Notes: generated from the letters alone by a model not told the origin. A DNA stretch of 64,000 nucleotides from Echria macrotheca (GCA_030411725.1 MU839830.1:1302001-1366000), one strand, 5' to 3'. Shown: positions 22,690-33,266, numbered from the stretch's first letter. Program-made: numbers and translations.

Positions 22690-24006
22690 ATGGCCCCCAA
22701 CGGTACCAACGGAGTCGACGCCAATGGCGTGAGCGGGTGGAAGCACTACAACGAGGGCACCTTCCTCTTCACCGTAAGTGTGCCGGGATAGGGAGACAGA
22801 AAAATCTCGAATGCTGACTGTTACCGAAAGTCCGAATCCGTGGGCGAGGGACACCCTGACAAGATTGCCGATCAGGTCTCGGATGCCGTTCTCGATGCCT
22901 GCTTGGCCGAGGACCCCATGTCCAAGGTCGCTTGCGAGACGGCCACCAAGACCGGCATGATCATGGTCTTTGGCGAGATCTCGACCAAGGCCAAGATTGA
23001 TTACCAAAAGGTTGTTCGCAATGCGGTCAAGGACATTGGATACGATGATTCGTCCAAGGGCTTCGACTACAAGACCCTCAACCTCCTCGTTGCTATTGAG
23101 GAGCAATCCCCGGATATCGCCCAGGGCCTCCACCTCGACGACCACCTCGAGAACCTCGGCGCCGGCGACCAGGGCATCATGTTCGGCTATGCCACGGACG
23201 AGACGCCCGAGCTGTTCCCCCTGACCCTCCAGCTCGCCCACAAGCTCAACGCTGCTATGTCGGCCGCTCGCCGAGACGGCTCGATCCCGTGGCTGCGCCC
23301 TGACACCAAGACTCAAGTGACGGTCGAGTACAAGCACGACAATGGTGCCGTCATTCCCCTGCGCGTTGACACCGTCGTTGTGTCCGCCCAGCACAGTGCC
23401 GATGTCACCACCGAGCAGGTCCGCAAGGAGATCCTCGAGAAGATCATCAAGAAGACCATCCCTGCCAAGTACCTTGACGAGAAGACCATCTACCACGTAA
23501 GTTTGTGTCCAGTGACACGACAGAGCTTTGGCTAACCAAAACAGATCCAACCCTCCGGTCTTTTCATCATTGGCGGTCCCCAAGGTGATGCCGGTCTGAC
23601 TGGCCGCAAGATCATCGTCGACACCTATGGTGGCTGGGGTGCCCACGGAGGTGGTGCCTTCTCGGGCAAGGACTTCTCCAAGGTTGACCGGTCCGCCGCC
23701 TATCTCGGCCGCTGGATCGCCAAGTCGCTCGTCGCTGCCGGCCTCTGCCGCCGTGCTCTTGTCCAGCTTTCATACGCTATTGGCGTCGCTGAGCCTCTGT
23801 CGATCTACGTCGACACCTACGGCACCTCGGAGCGCAACTCGGATGAGCTTGTCAAGATCATCCTCGACAACTTTGACCTCCGCCCTGGCGTCATTGTCAA
23901 GGAGCTGGATCTGGCCAAGCCCATCTACTTCCAGACGGCCAAGAACGGCCACTTCGGCACCAACCAGAGCTTCACCTGGGAGCAGCCCAAGCCGCTCAAG
24001 TTCTAA
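22690..24006 (+). CDS. S-adenosylmethionine synthetase (403 aa, 3 exons)
   Basis: Makes S-adenosylmethionine from ATP and methionine in the cytosol. Exons: 22690-22773, 22831-23496, 23545-24006, all with clean GT-AG borders. Diagnostic motifs: SESVGEGHPDKIADQVSDAV (ATP/metal site), GAGDQGIMFGYATDET, GGPQGDAGLTGRKIIVDTYG and GGGAFSGKD. The N-terminus has about 20 extra residues compared with the yeast enzyme (MAPNGTNGVDANGVSGWKHY), as expected for a longer cytosolic fungal form. It starts at the first ATG after the proposed leader intron. Third-position GC is high, in keeping with strong expression. Product supply links indirectly to two SAM users in this window (the aminomutase and the 53.5-kb methyltransferase), but distance argues against a functional cluster. 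Confidence 0.97.
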
Positions 24007-24993
24007 GCGAAGACACAATTGTCGCAAGCGATTCAACTTCTCTTGCTGACTCGGTCTCGCTCGGTTGGAGCATTTCTTATTCTTTAATGTTTTTGGGGTA
24101 TCATGGTGTAATGGCATTACTGGCGTACGGTTCTCAACAAACCTGGGTGGGCGGTTAGACATATATATCCATGATGTTACGGTTTCCGGTTGAACGAAGG
24201 ACGGTTTGTTTTTTCATCTACCTCGGGATGGTGGATCATGCTTTGGCGTTTTGACGAACATAAAATCTCGACACATAAAGAGGGGGTTCGAGGCGGCGGT
24301 CGAGTGTCTTTCAACAAAGACATGCATGAGCCAAAAAGGCCAACTCCATGATGTTTTGCGATACCCATTGGGCAACGGCACATAAGCATCGGCGTTACGG
24401 GGAAAACAAAAGAACTTCAACATCTTTTCTTTTCCTGAATTACTAGACGTCGATAATGTCTTTTTGGCTTGGCGGAGGTCAGGACCGCATCGAGGTGGTG
24501 ATGCTTGGGCTTGGGCTTGGGTTCGGCAGGCGGTAGTGGTTAGGAGAGAGCTTGAGTAAATGAGAACTGGAAGGTTGAATCTCTAATGAATGAGATGTGT
24601 TGCCAGTTGGATGTCTGACGCTACGGGTGACAAGATCTATAAAACTTTTATGTCGATGACTGTTTTCGTTGGGAGCTAGTTCTAGCAGTCAGATTTATGC
24701 GTCAGTCTAGCAATCCAGCATCAGCATAGGCGGCGGATAAGGGACGTCATTTGGCAGCAGGTCGGGGTTGTCAGTCTCGGTGTAGTTGGTCACTCAGGAT
24801 AGGAGACATAGCTGGATCGAAGTCAGCCCTTCATTGCAAATAATATCTCCTGGTACATCTCTCGCCAGAGCCTCCGGACAAAGCGCTCTGAGCAATTTTG
24901 GGTGCGTGAGACCGGAGCTCGTCAAAGTTCCCGTGTTAGGGAGAGACTCGCAACATGGTAGTGGATTGAGGACTCCCTCTCAACAAGCATCAA
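24007..24993. other. Intergenic, no supported gene
   Basis: 3' region of SAM synthetase followed by upstream DNA of the tRNA gene. No coding signal seen. Confidence 0.5.
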
Positions 24994-25088
24994 GCCCGGT
25001 TAGCTCAGCTGGTTAGAGCGTCGTACTAATAACTCCTCTGGAATTACCTGGTATGCGAAGGTCAACAGTTCAATCCTGTTACTGGGCA
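24994..25088 (+). tRNA. tRNA-Ile (AAU anticodon) with a 21-nt intron
   Basis: A full cloverleaf can be drawn. Acceptor stem GCCCGGT (24994-25000) pairs with ACTGGGC (25081-25087) with one G-T pair. The D stem is GCTC/GAGC and the anticodon stem TCGTA/TGCGA. The loop is C-T-A-A-T-A then A, with anticodon AAT at 25028-25030. The T arm is AACAG-TTCAATC-CTGTT and the discriminator base is A at 25088. The sequence between 25032 and 25052 does not fit the cloverleaf and sits one base 3' of the anticodon, the standard nuclear tRNA intron position, so it is a 21-nt intron; the mature tRNA is 74 nt before CCA. T runs at 25094-25097 and 25100-25104 can serve as Pol III terminators. Confidence 0.93.
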
Positions 25089-25093
25089 TATTC

Positions 25094-25104
25094 TTTTGCT
25101 TTTT
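25094..25104 (+). terminator. Pol III terminator of tRNA-Ile
   Basis: Runs of four and five T residues begin 6 and 12 bases after the discriminator base, the expected placement for RNA polymerase III termination. Confidence 0.7.
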
Positions 25105-25123
25105 AAAAAAATAAGACGAGTAA

Positions 25124-25266
25124 AGCTTTAGAGTCTAGTTAATAAACTTTTTAAACCGCCTCCCCTGCAGCGTGCTTGTGATGCAGGAATTCGTAAAATA
25201 CCGCTGGACAATTTTATGACGTACCTAATGCAGGGGGGTATTTAGAACTAGAGCACTATAAAGAGC
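25124..25266. repeat. Degenerate inverted-repeat element beside the tRNA gene
   Basis: The left side (AGCTTTAGAGTCTAGTTAA, then CCTCCCCTGCA) resembles the reverse complement of the right side (TGCAGGGGGGTATTTAGAACTAGAGCACTATAAAGAGCT read backwards). The arms are about 40-45 bases with mismatches and small indels. The surrounding 250 bases are more AT-rich than the neighbouring genes. It could be a decayed miniature transposon next to the tRNA gene; the match is imperfect and no target duplication is visible. Confidence 0.3.
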
Positions 25267-25526
25267 TACAGTTGCGGCGGTAACCTTTTAAATATAGGGG
25301 CCTCTTTGCCTCATAGCGACTTTCACGACGAATATGTCCCTTATAACGCGTTCAACAGGGGAGGTTCTTGCCGGTTGGCAAACTTACTCGTAACGCGTGC
25401 AGGGATGCAGGGATTGGAGGAAGCCGGGCACGGGGCCTAGCGCCCCCGTTCCGAAGTCAATTTGCGAAAATCGAATTCTCCAACTTCACATCCAATGCAA
25501 GGCCGGCACGCGACGCGATCCAACAA

Positions 25527-27647
25527 ATGTCATCCACCGGCAATGGCAGTGCCAACTCAATTCGTAAGGAGAAGCAGCCGGCGCGGGCGGTGATATCGGG
25601 GGCGGTAGAGAAGCCACGGCGCGGCCCCAAACCGAAAACACTGGCGGAAAAGGCGAAAGAATGGACCTGGGACAAGCCCAAGGTCCGCCAGGAGCGGTCG
25701 TACTCGCGCGAACAGAAGATTGAGGTCATCATGTTTCTGCTGCGGCACCGTATCGAGGATAACCGCCCGTGGGGAGCTCCTCGCCGCCGGAATGGCCAGA
25801 GCGACGGGTACCTGTTCGAGGAGAGAGAGAAGGAGGACGGCACGGTGGTGCTGATGCGGGCACCAACCTACGCAGAGGCGTCAAAGTGGTGGCAGATCCC
25901 ACAGGCCACCATCTGCTCGTGGTGGGACAAGCGGGAGAAGATACTCGAAGGCACCGGCATCGAGCTGCCGGGGACGGGGACCCAGCCGGACGGCACTCCC
26001 ATGCCGCCGCCTTCCGTGCCTAAGAGGTCTAGGCCCCGCGGCCCTCCGGCGGTTGTGAGGTTTGCGGACCCTCCCGATCCCCCCGTTCCTCCAGCACCTC
26101 AACCGGCCGCAGCCCCTCAACCGGTCTCGGCCCCTCAAGCGGTCGCAGCCCCTCCGCCGCCGCCGGCCATGACGGCACCGCCTCTCGGCCAGGCATCCGT
26201 CAATGGACAACCCGTCCCGGCCAGCTATGCACATCTCCAGCCCCCGCCACAGTACCATGTGGCGTATGTTGGTCCGCTGCCTGCCTCGGGCGCCTGGATA
26301 GACCACCCTTCCATGGCTGAAGGCTACCCTCCGGCCACCGCTGACGGTCCCCAGGCCTGGATAGTGGTGTATTACGGTCCTCCGCCGATTCCGTATGGCA
26401 CCGCCCCGATCCCCGGCGGTATCGGCGGGCCTCCTTTGCCAACTCATACCGTCGGCGGGCCGCTTGCTCCGAACCAAGTCCCACCGCAAGTATACGCCCC
26501 GGGTGCACCTCCTCCAGGACACCAAGGACATCCTCCGCCTGGACCCCAAGGATACCCTCCTCCTGGACCACCCGGACATCCTCCGGGACCATCCGGACAT
26601 CATCCTCCTTACACGCCACATGGGTCTTTTCCGCCACACGGGTATCCTCCGCCTGGGCCTCAAGGATACCCTCCTCCTGGACCACCCGGGCACCCCCCGG
26701 GACCACCTGGACATCCTCCAGGACCGTCCGGACATCATCCTCCTCCGCCACACGGACCGCAAGGACCGCCTCCTGCACAAGCACAACCGCCGAGGCCCAA
26801 CACAGTACCCCCTCCCCCAGCTTCAGATCGAATCCCATTCCCAGGCGCATACGGCACCCCGCCACCCAGCACCCAACCGCCACCCCAACAACACGCACCA
26901 GACGCTAGAGAGCAAAACATGGCCGATGGCCTTCCCCAGGCACAATATTCCCAACCACCCCTCCCAGTATCCGTAGCCGGCCGCGCCGTCGGCCCAGACG
27001 GATCTCCCGTACCCAGCGAGAATGAAGGAGGAACTCCGCCGCCCGCAGTCCCGCGTATGGCACCCGGAAATCTATGGGACCACTTCCGCAACCAACAGGG
27101 TCCCCGCCCTCGTCCCCGCGTGAACCACCCCAGCAAGAACCTGGACGAACCACCGCTCAGTCTCGGGCGGTCCGTGCCTGCTCCGGAAGGGGGACAGCCA
27201 CCGCCGCCGAGGGTGATTGCCGCTGTGACGACGTGGCCTGGGCAGCCGCCTGTGGGGAATACGGCGCCCGTCCCGGGGGAGGCTATTGATTTGACTGCGC
27301 CTACGCCTACGCCTGAGCCGGAGGCGGAGAGGGAGAGGGAGAGGGGAGAAGGGCGGTCGGGGACGGAGTCGGACACTGGGGAGGAGGAAGAAGAAGAAGA
27401 AGAAGAAGAAAGGGGCGGGGCGACGACTGGGTCGGAGTATGCTACGCCGGAGACGGGCGGTGGAAGAGAGGCATCGGGGTCGGTGGGCCAGGCGTCTGGG
27501 GAGCAGATGCATGTTGATTCTGTTGGGGATGACGATGGTGATGATGATGAAGAGGATGAATCTGATGAGGAAATGATGGATTCGGATGGTAATATTGAGG
27601 AGGACCAGGCTGATGTGGAGGAGCAGGATGAGTCGGAGGAGGATTGA
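25527..27647 (+). CDS. HTH-domain protein with proline-rich repeats and acidic tail (706 aa, single exon)
   Basis: No named family recognised. N-terminal residues about 20-50 are basic (KPRRGPKPKTLAEKAKEW), an AT-hook-like or nuclear-import stretch. Residues about 58-135 form a helix-turn-helix-like unit: YSREQKIEVIMFLLRHRIED, then PTYAEASKWWQIPQATICSW and WWDKREKIL, reminiscent of Psq/CENP-B-type HTH domains. Residues about 160-480 are Pro-rich, with tandem GPQGYPPPGPPGHPPGP-type repeats (DNA 26510-26770). The C-terminal 90 residues are Glu/Asp-rich, with a GAA codon run near 27385-27410. The start is the ATG at 27 bases into a GC-rich stretch; no earlier in-frame ATG exists in the open frame. 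The basic HTH plus acidic tail suggest a chromatin or transcription role, as inference. It lies beside a tRNA gene and repeat debris. Confidence 0.68.
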   Translation: MSSTGNGSANSIRKEKQPARAVISGAVEKPRRGPKPKTLAEKAKEWTWDKPKVRQERSYSREQKIEVIMFLLRHRIEDNRPWGAPRRRNGQSDGYLFEEREKEDGTVVLMRAPTYAEASKWWQIPQATICSWWDKREKILEGTGIELPGTGTQPDGTPMPPPSVPKRSRPRGPPAVVRFADPPDPPVPPAPQPAAAPQPVSAPQAVAAPPPPPAMTAPPLGQASVNGQPVPASYAHLQPPPQYHVAYVGPLPASGAWIDHPSMAEGYPPATADGPQAWIVVYYGPPPIPYGTAPIPGGIGGPPLPTHTVGGPLAPNQVPPQVYAPGAPPPGHQGHPPPGPQGYPPPGPPGHPPGPSGHHPPYTPHGSFPPHGYPPPGPQGYPPPGPPGHPPGPPGHPPGPSGHHPPPPHGPQGPPPAQAQPPRPNTVPPPPASDRIPFPGAYGTPPPSTQPPPQQHAPDAREQNMADGLPQAQYSQPPLPVSVAGRAVGPDGSPVPSENEGGTPPPAVPRMAPGNLWDHFRNQQGPRPRPRVNHPSKNLDEPPLSLGRSVPAPEGGQPPPPRVIAAVTTWPGQPPVGNTAPVPGEAIDLTAPTPTPEPEAERERERGEGRSGTESDTGEEEEEEEEEERGGATTGSEYATPETGGGREASGSVGQASGEQMHVDSVGDDDGDDDEEDESDEEMMDSDGNIEEDQADVEEQDESEED
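26510..26770 (+). repeat. In-frame proline-rich tandem repeat
   Basis: Two imperfect copies of a unit encoding roughly GPQGYPPPGPPGHPPGPSG (first near 26540-26605, second near 26655-26745). The second is lengthened by an extra GHPPGPP step. The repeat lies wholly within the HTH/proline-rich gene and keeps frame, so it is a protein-level length-variable region. Confidence 0.8.
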
Positions 27648-28771
27648 GTTTAGTCTAGGGTAGGGATTATTATGTATGACTAGCGGCAGGGAAACGAGGG
27701 TAGGAGGGACGAAAGGATGGGAGGATTGGACGAGTTGGTCTTGTGCAAGCGTTTTATTATGAGGACCTCTTTATTATTCGGCGGTGTCTTTTTGTAGATA
27801 CTTCGGTATTGGTATGGTGGATCTGGTCCTTTTTGGAAGAGACGCAGTGAAAAGCGGGTAGAGAGAGATGGCTTAGTCACTAGACCGACCCAGTATGCAT
27901 ATGGAATTCATTCTTGGATCCTCTAATTTCTAGGTGCTTTACTTTAAGTGAACATCGGACATCTGAGCGAGGCTAGGGGTTATATAAGATGGAGAGTATT
28001 CCGTAGAGCCCGGGCATAAACCAACGTCTCATGGGTCACCCCCTTCCCTCCCCCTCCACGCCCATAGACTCGGAACCATCTCTGAAGGCATCTTCTACGC
28101 AGTTGGTCGGTAGCTAGCTGTATACCCTATTCTTTCCGTTTCCATGCAGGTGTTGGCATCAGAAAATAGATTTTTTAGGGGGTGTGAAAAGTAAACGAAG
28201 ACAGATTATTACCCCTTTTCCGCAGCGTGTCCGACTTTCAAAGTTACTTCCATCATTGACCAACAAACCAATCCAGGGGAAATCCACTGACTTACGAGTC
28301 AGCAAAGAAACCCGGAAGGAAGGAAGGAAGAGGCTCAAACCAACTGCTCTGCTCTGGTCTGACTGGACCAAGATCCCGGGAGCCCAAGATCCCGACACTG
28401 GGCTTGACCGAGGAGTCGAGGACCCGAACCCAAGCCGCCATGGAAGCTAACTCGGTAAATAGGGACCACCAAGGGCGATGACCTCGTTTTCCCAGCCAGG
28501 TCCGATGCTGATGAGGATACAAACCGTCTTTCAAATTGCGAGTCAAGGCAAGCATATTTACCCAGACTCCAGAGCACCAGACTGAGGCAGATTAGCCTTG
28601 GTTCCCGCCCGTCGTCACGACAGAATCGCGATCCATGTCAAGCATATACGGAATACGGAGTGGCAGCCCGAGTTCCACGGAGGATACACCCAGCACCACA
28701 ACACAACACAACAACAAAACACAGAATAAAACCCCAAAATCACAATGACACCACGTTCCAATAAATTCCCA
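27648..28771. other. Convergent intergenic region, no supported gene
   Basis: About 1.1 kb holding the 3' ends of the HTH protein gene (plus) and UTP12 (minus). GAAGGAAGG repeats lie near 28313-28330 and ACAACA repeats near 28700-28725. No gene seen. Confidence 0.5.
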
Positions 28772-31720
28772 CTACGAAACCTGCACAAAAGCCCTCTTCC
28801 TAACCGCCCCCGCCTCCTCCCGCTCCCTCTCCCCCTCCCACGTCTCATCCACAAAAGCCCGCACACTGCTCTCAGCAAGCTGCATGCCCACGACGCGCAG
28901 CGCAGCGATATTATACCCCATCTCGTCCTTCTGCCTGCCCAGCGCGCCCCGCAGATTGACGCGGATCCCGTCGAGCATGGCGCGCATCGTCCGGCTCGCG
29001 ACGATCTGCTTGTGGTGCGTCTTGAGCATGAAGAACAGGATGCGGCACGTGAGCGGCATGTTCATGGACCGGCGCGCAAAGATGTCGAGGAAGGTGAAGA
29101 GCATGGGCACCGTGGCGAACGGTAGTACCAAGAGCGCGTCGTGGAGCGCGGCCGCCTTGATCTTTTGCAGGACCGACATGACGTACGCCTCGGCCGAGAT
29201 ATTACCCAGCGCGACGAAGATGGGGTTTCGCTGCGGCGGCGCCGTGTGCGGGTTGCTCTGCTTGGCTTGTTCCCACTCTTGCACGGCGTTGAGGTCGGCG
29301 GTGCCCAGCTCGAGGGCCTCGGCGATTCGCTCGCCGGCCATGAGGGTTTCGACCGTCTGCTTGCTGGCCGCGGCGACCTCGCGGTTTTCGTCTTGCGCGT
29401 CCTCGTCTTGTTCCAGGGATGTGGTGAGCGTGCTCTCGTATAGTTCTTCAATCTCTTTCTCGCGCTCTTCCTCCAAGAAGATCTGCTCGTCTGTCTCCTC
29501 CCAGACGCGGATGCTCTTGTCGTGGCTGGCACTAACGAGGAAACGACCCGAATGGCTAATAGCCAGAGCCCAGATCTCGCCGTGGTGCCCGTGGATGCGC
29601 TGGATCTGCTCGAACTTGTCGGCGTCCCAGTACTTGATGGTCCGGTCTTTGCTGGCGCTGAAGAAATTATGGCCGTTCCCGTCCGAGTTGTGCGGGACGA
29701 AAGCAACCTGGAGGATACTGTCTTGGTGACCGAACAAGGCCTTGTGACAGTCGCCAAAGTCGAGACCCCATATCCTGATGTTCTTGTCTGCTGAACTCGT
29801 GACGATGAGCTTGCTGTCGTAGGATATGTCCATGCTGAGTACAGGCAGTTTGTGACCATAGAGGTTAAGGTAGAGCTTGAGAGAGTCGACGAAAAAAACC
29901 TTGACCGTGCTGTCGAGCAGGGCCACGGCGAGCAGTTTCGAGTCGGGAGAAAACCGTAGGCTCAAAATGTCGTCCGAGACCTTGAGTATCCTGGATTGCA
30001 CCAACTTGAGCTTGGGCGTCGTTCTCGTCGTGCCCAGCACTTGCTCCTGCACGATCTTGAAGTCCCAGAACTTGGCCGTCTTGTCGGCACCCCCTGAAAC
30101 AACAGATTTCCCGTCGGGATGTACTTGTAATGACCAGATGGCGCTCCCCTCGTGAGCATTCACGCTCTCCAAAAGGGCCGCCGACGCGACATCATACAAC
30201 TGGAGTTCACCCTCTTTTGTACCCACCACCACGACCTTGTCGCCAGGAAGGAAAGCGCAGCAGAGCGCGTAGCCGCAGTCAAACGTGCGGATACACGTCG
30301 AGGTGCGGATGTTCCAGATCTTCAAGGAGCCGTTCGCTGCAGACGCCAGCATCTTGTCGTCAGAGCTGACGGCCAATGCCCGGATATCTGTCCGGTGACC
30401 CGGAAGCTCGACAGCCAGTGCTTTGTTGTAGTCTGGTGCGTCTGATTTAGATTTCAGCTTGTCTTTTCCGACAATGCTGTATAGTTCGAGGAGGTTGTTC
30501 GTCGATCCGACAAGGAGATGTAGGTCTTTCTTCCCTGGACTCGCGGCCCAGTCGACTGACCTAACCTTGCCAGTTGTCCTGACAATTATGTGCTGCACAA
30601 AGATATCGGAAACATCGGCGTTCGCGACATCCTCAGCCTTCTCTTCGACGTCTTCCACTTCCGCATCCCCTTCCCCTTTCTTGCCCTTGGCGGCGGCCAG
30701 TTTTTCCCTCCTTCTCTTCTTTTTCCGCGCCAAGCTCTTTTTTATCTCGGCTTCTGTTCGTATCCTCCAGATCTCGACCGACTTTTCGACCCCGTGAACG
30801 GCAAAATAATCCCGGCGCGGGTGGAAGATGACCTCGACCGCTCGTTCTTTACTCTGCCGGTGTAATGTGCCCCTGTCGTGCAGAAACTTGATCGATTGGG
30901 CAAGATCGACCTTTTGCGCCGAAGATGCCAGAGCCGCAACGTCTAGCGACCAGACCTTCATCTCGCCGTCGTTGCCAGCCGTGACACAGATGGTCAGGTC
31001 GGGCGAGATACCCAGAGCCCAGCACTCGCCGTGTGTTTGCGCCATGTGGGTTTCGATGCAGTGTCGCGAGGAAAGATCCCAGAGCTTGATGAGCGCATCC
31101 TTTCCGGTGGTCAGGAGAAAGCCCTCGGCCGTCTCGCCGTCCACAGCCATTGCCTGCTCCTCCACGTCCTCTTGTATTTGCGGTTCGGGCTCGACAAATC
31201 GTAGACCCGTAATCTGATCCTTGTGTCCGCGCAGCTTGTACTGGCCGACTTCTGCGACCAGATCCCAGACGATGACATCGGTGTCCTTGGCACCGCTCGC
31301 CAGTCGCACGCCCGTCTTGTCAAAGGCGAGAATAGTGACGGCCGACTTGTGGCCATTGAAGCTAACGACAGAAGTCGCGATCTTACTATCCCACAGACGT
31401 ATGCTCCCGTCCTCGTAGCCGACGGCAAAGACGTCGGGGTCGGTCTTGCTCTGGGCGATGGCCGTCACCTGGGCCTTGTTGGCCTCATCTCTCCAGCGGG
31501 AGAGCAGCTCGCCCTTCTTGATGTCCCAGACGAGCACATCCTCGTTCGCTGCGACGACTGCCTGGCCGGCGCCGGTTCCCGACTTGTCTCTCGAGGACCA
31601 AACGAGATTCGAAGAGCTGGTTGCGACGACGCCAAACGATTTTTGCGGCTCGAATTTGCTGCTACCATTAGTCTAGAGTGATAAAATAAGGCATCATACG
31701 TACAGATATGATTTGACCAT
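28772..31720 (-). CDS. utp12: U3 snoRNP WD40 protein Utp12/Dip2 (WDR3 homologue; 967 aa, 2 exons)
   Basis: Subunit of the UTPB module of the small-subunit processome, needed for 18S rRNA maturation in the nucleolus. Exons: 31720-31704 (17 nt, MVKSYL start) and 31658-28772. The protein begins MVKSYLKFEPQKSFGVVATS, then carries two WD40 propellers (repeats ending VWDIK, LWDSK, VWDLV, LWDLS, VWSLD, then IWNIR, FWDFK, IWGLD, YWDAD, VWEET). A Lys/Arg-rich insert (ARKKKRRREKLAAAKGKKG) lies between them. The all-helical Utp12 C-terminal domain follows (LHDALLVLPFATVPMLFTFL ... HHKQIVASRTMRAMLDGIR). Length is close to the yeast protein (943). The intron acceptor is a tandem AG (GTAGCAG); the downstream site gives YLKFE as in homologues. 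Divergent from ARPC2, with about 300 bp between starts. Confidence 0.95.
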
Positions 31721-32024
31721 GTTGGCAGCTCGGAATAAGTAAGAGCCCCGAATTCCGTGCTCAATCGCAATTCACTTGCGCCGCGGTGGGGGATACTTCC
31801 CAGAACTTTTTTTGCGATAAGATAAGATTGTCGCACCAGCCACACAGCTGGATCTTATCGCCTGGTGATGTGGCTTAGCTTGTGCTCGAGTGCGGGGCAC
31901 CCCTGAGACCGCTGTGTTGCCCTCCGCACGGGTGCGGCGCAACAACGTCAGCCGCCGCCAGCTCCAAGCCCCACCACGACCTCAACCACAGCTTGCGACT
32001 GACAACGCGCAAAGTGCCGACAAG
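31721..32024. promoter_or_regulatory. Bidirectional UTP12/ARPC2 promoter with GATA inverted repeat
   Basis: Only 304 bp separate the divergent start codons. Within it GCGATAAGAT (31814-31823) and ATCTTATCGC (31852-31861) form a perfect 10-base inverted repeat, each arm containing a GATAAG core, with a further AGATAAG core overlapping the first arm. Such cores are bound by fungal GATA factors; that these are used is inference. Confidence 0.5.
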
Positions 32025-33183
32025 ATGCTACTGCTCGACTACCAGAATGTGCTGATACAATCGGTGCTCACGGAGCGGTTCTCCGGGTAAGCCACTCTTC
32101 GACAAAAACGACGACACTTGTACTGATTCGTCGTGCAGAGCACCGCCGGTGCACATCGACCAAACAGTCTCCGACTTCGACGGCGTCATCTTCCACATCT
32201 CGACCCTCGAGTCCAAGACCAAGATCATGGTGTCGATCCAGATCCGGTGCTTTCAGGACCTGGTCCGCTACGGCGCCGAGCAGGTCCTCAGCAGGGAATA
32301 CGGGCCCTACGTCGTGCCGCCCGAGCCGGGCTACGACTTCTCCATCGTTGTCGACCTGGAGAATCTGCCGGCCGAAAAGGGTTGGTATCCAGAGACTTTG
32401 AATCATCTCTGCCGCAGCTAACAACGAGAGCAGAGGCGCGCGAGGAGCTGGTCAACAAGATCGCCCTGATGAAGCGCAACGTCATGGCGGCCCCGTTCGA
32501 GCAGGCCTACCAGGAACACTACCAGCTGCGCGAGGAGGCGTCCAAGTTTACATCCGAAGAAGCGCCGCAGGGCGTGCGCGAGGGCGGCGAGGTCAAGGCG
32601 ATTCACTACCGCGAGGAGGAGGCCATCTACGTCAAGGCCAGCCACGACCGGGTGACGGTTATCTTCAGCACTGTGTTCCGCGAGGAGACGGACCGGGTAT
32701 ACGGCAAGGTTTTTATCCAGGAGTTTGTCGATGCGCGGCGACGTGCCATCCAGAACGCGCCCCAGGTTTTGTTCCGAAACGACCCGCCGTTGGAACTGCA
32801 GGGGGTGCCGGGCGTTAGGAATACCGGCACGGGAGAGATCGGATACGTCACTTTTGGTGGGTGGATTTTTCTGGAGAAGCAGAATGCAGAAGCTGACCAG
32901 CCAGTCTTGTTTCCCCGACATCTCACCCCGCAGCGGATGGCAGATGTGATTTCGCATATTCAAACGTTCCGCGACTACTTCCACTACCACATCAAGGCCT
33001 CCAAGGTGCGTACTATCGATTTTTTGGGGGGGAAGTCAACTCTAACAGATGTAGGCGTACATTCACACGCGCATGAGGAGGAGGACGGCCGATTTCCTCC
33101 AGGTGCTCCGAAGAGCGCGGCCAGACAGCGAAGAGAAGGAGCGCAAGACGGCGAGTGGAAGGACATTCAAAGTGGGCGTTTGA
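32025..33183 (+). CDS. arc35: Arp2/3 complex 34-kDa subunit ARPC2/Arc35 (318 aa, 5 exons)
   Basis: Core subunit of the Arp2/3 actin-branching complex, contacting the mother filament at endocytic actin patches. Exons: 32025-32086, 32139-32380, 32434-32856, 32905-33005, 33055-33183. Diagnostic segments: MLLLDYQNVLIQSVLTERF, DFDGVIFHISTLESKTKIMV, SIQIRCFQDLVRYGAEQVL, GYDFSIVVDLENLPAEKEA, VTVIFSTVFREETDRVYGK, PPLELQGVPG, FPRHLTPQRM and FRDYFHYHIKASKAYIHTRM. Length equals the usual fungal size. The second intron (53 nt) uses donor GTTGGT, unusual here, but it restores EKEAREELVNK exactly. Its stop is 83 bp from the convergent stop of the next gene. Confidence 0.96.
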
Positions 33184-33266
33184 GCTATCAGGAAATGTTT
33201 GTCCCAGTAATGGTCTGGGCGGTCTATGATAGCGTGCAAGCAAAACAAAATCGATTTTTTCTATCT

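Noticed and set aside
22480..23646. Minus-strand open frame of 388 codons opposite SAM synthetase
   Set aside because: Its Leu/Val/Gly/Asp-rich composition is the typical mirror of a GC-rich coding strand; SAM synthetase on the plus strand is certain.
25881..26898. Minus-strand Arg/Trp-rich open frames opposite the proline-rich repeats
   Set aside because: They are complements of CCN codons (Pro repeats) and have no independent start context or domain.
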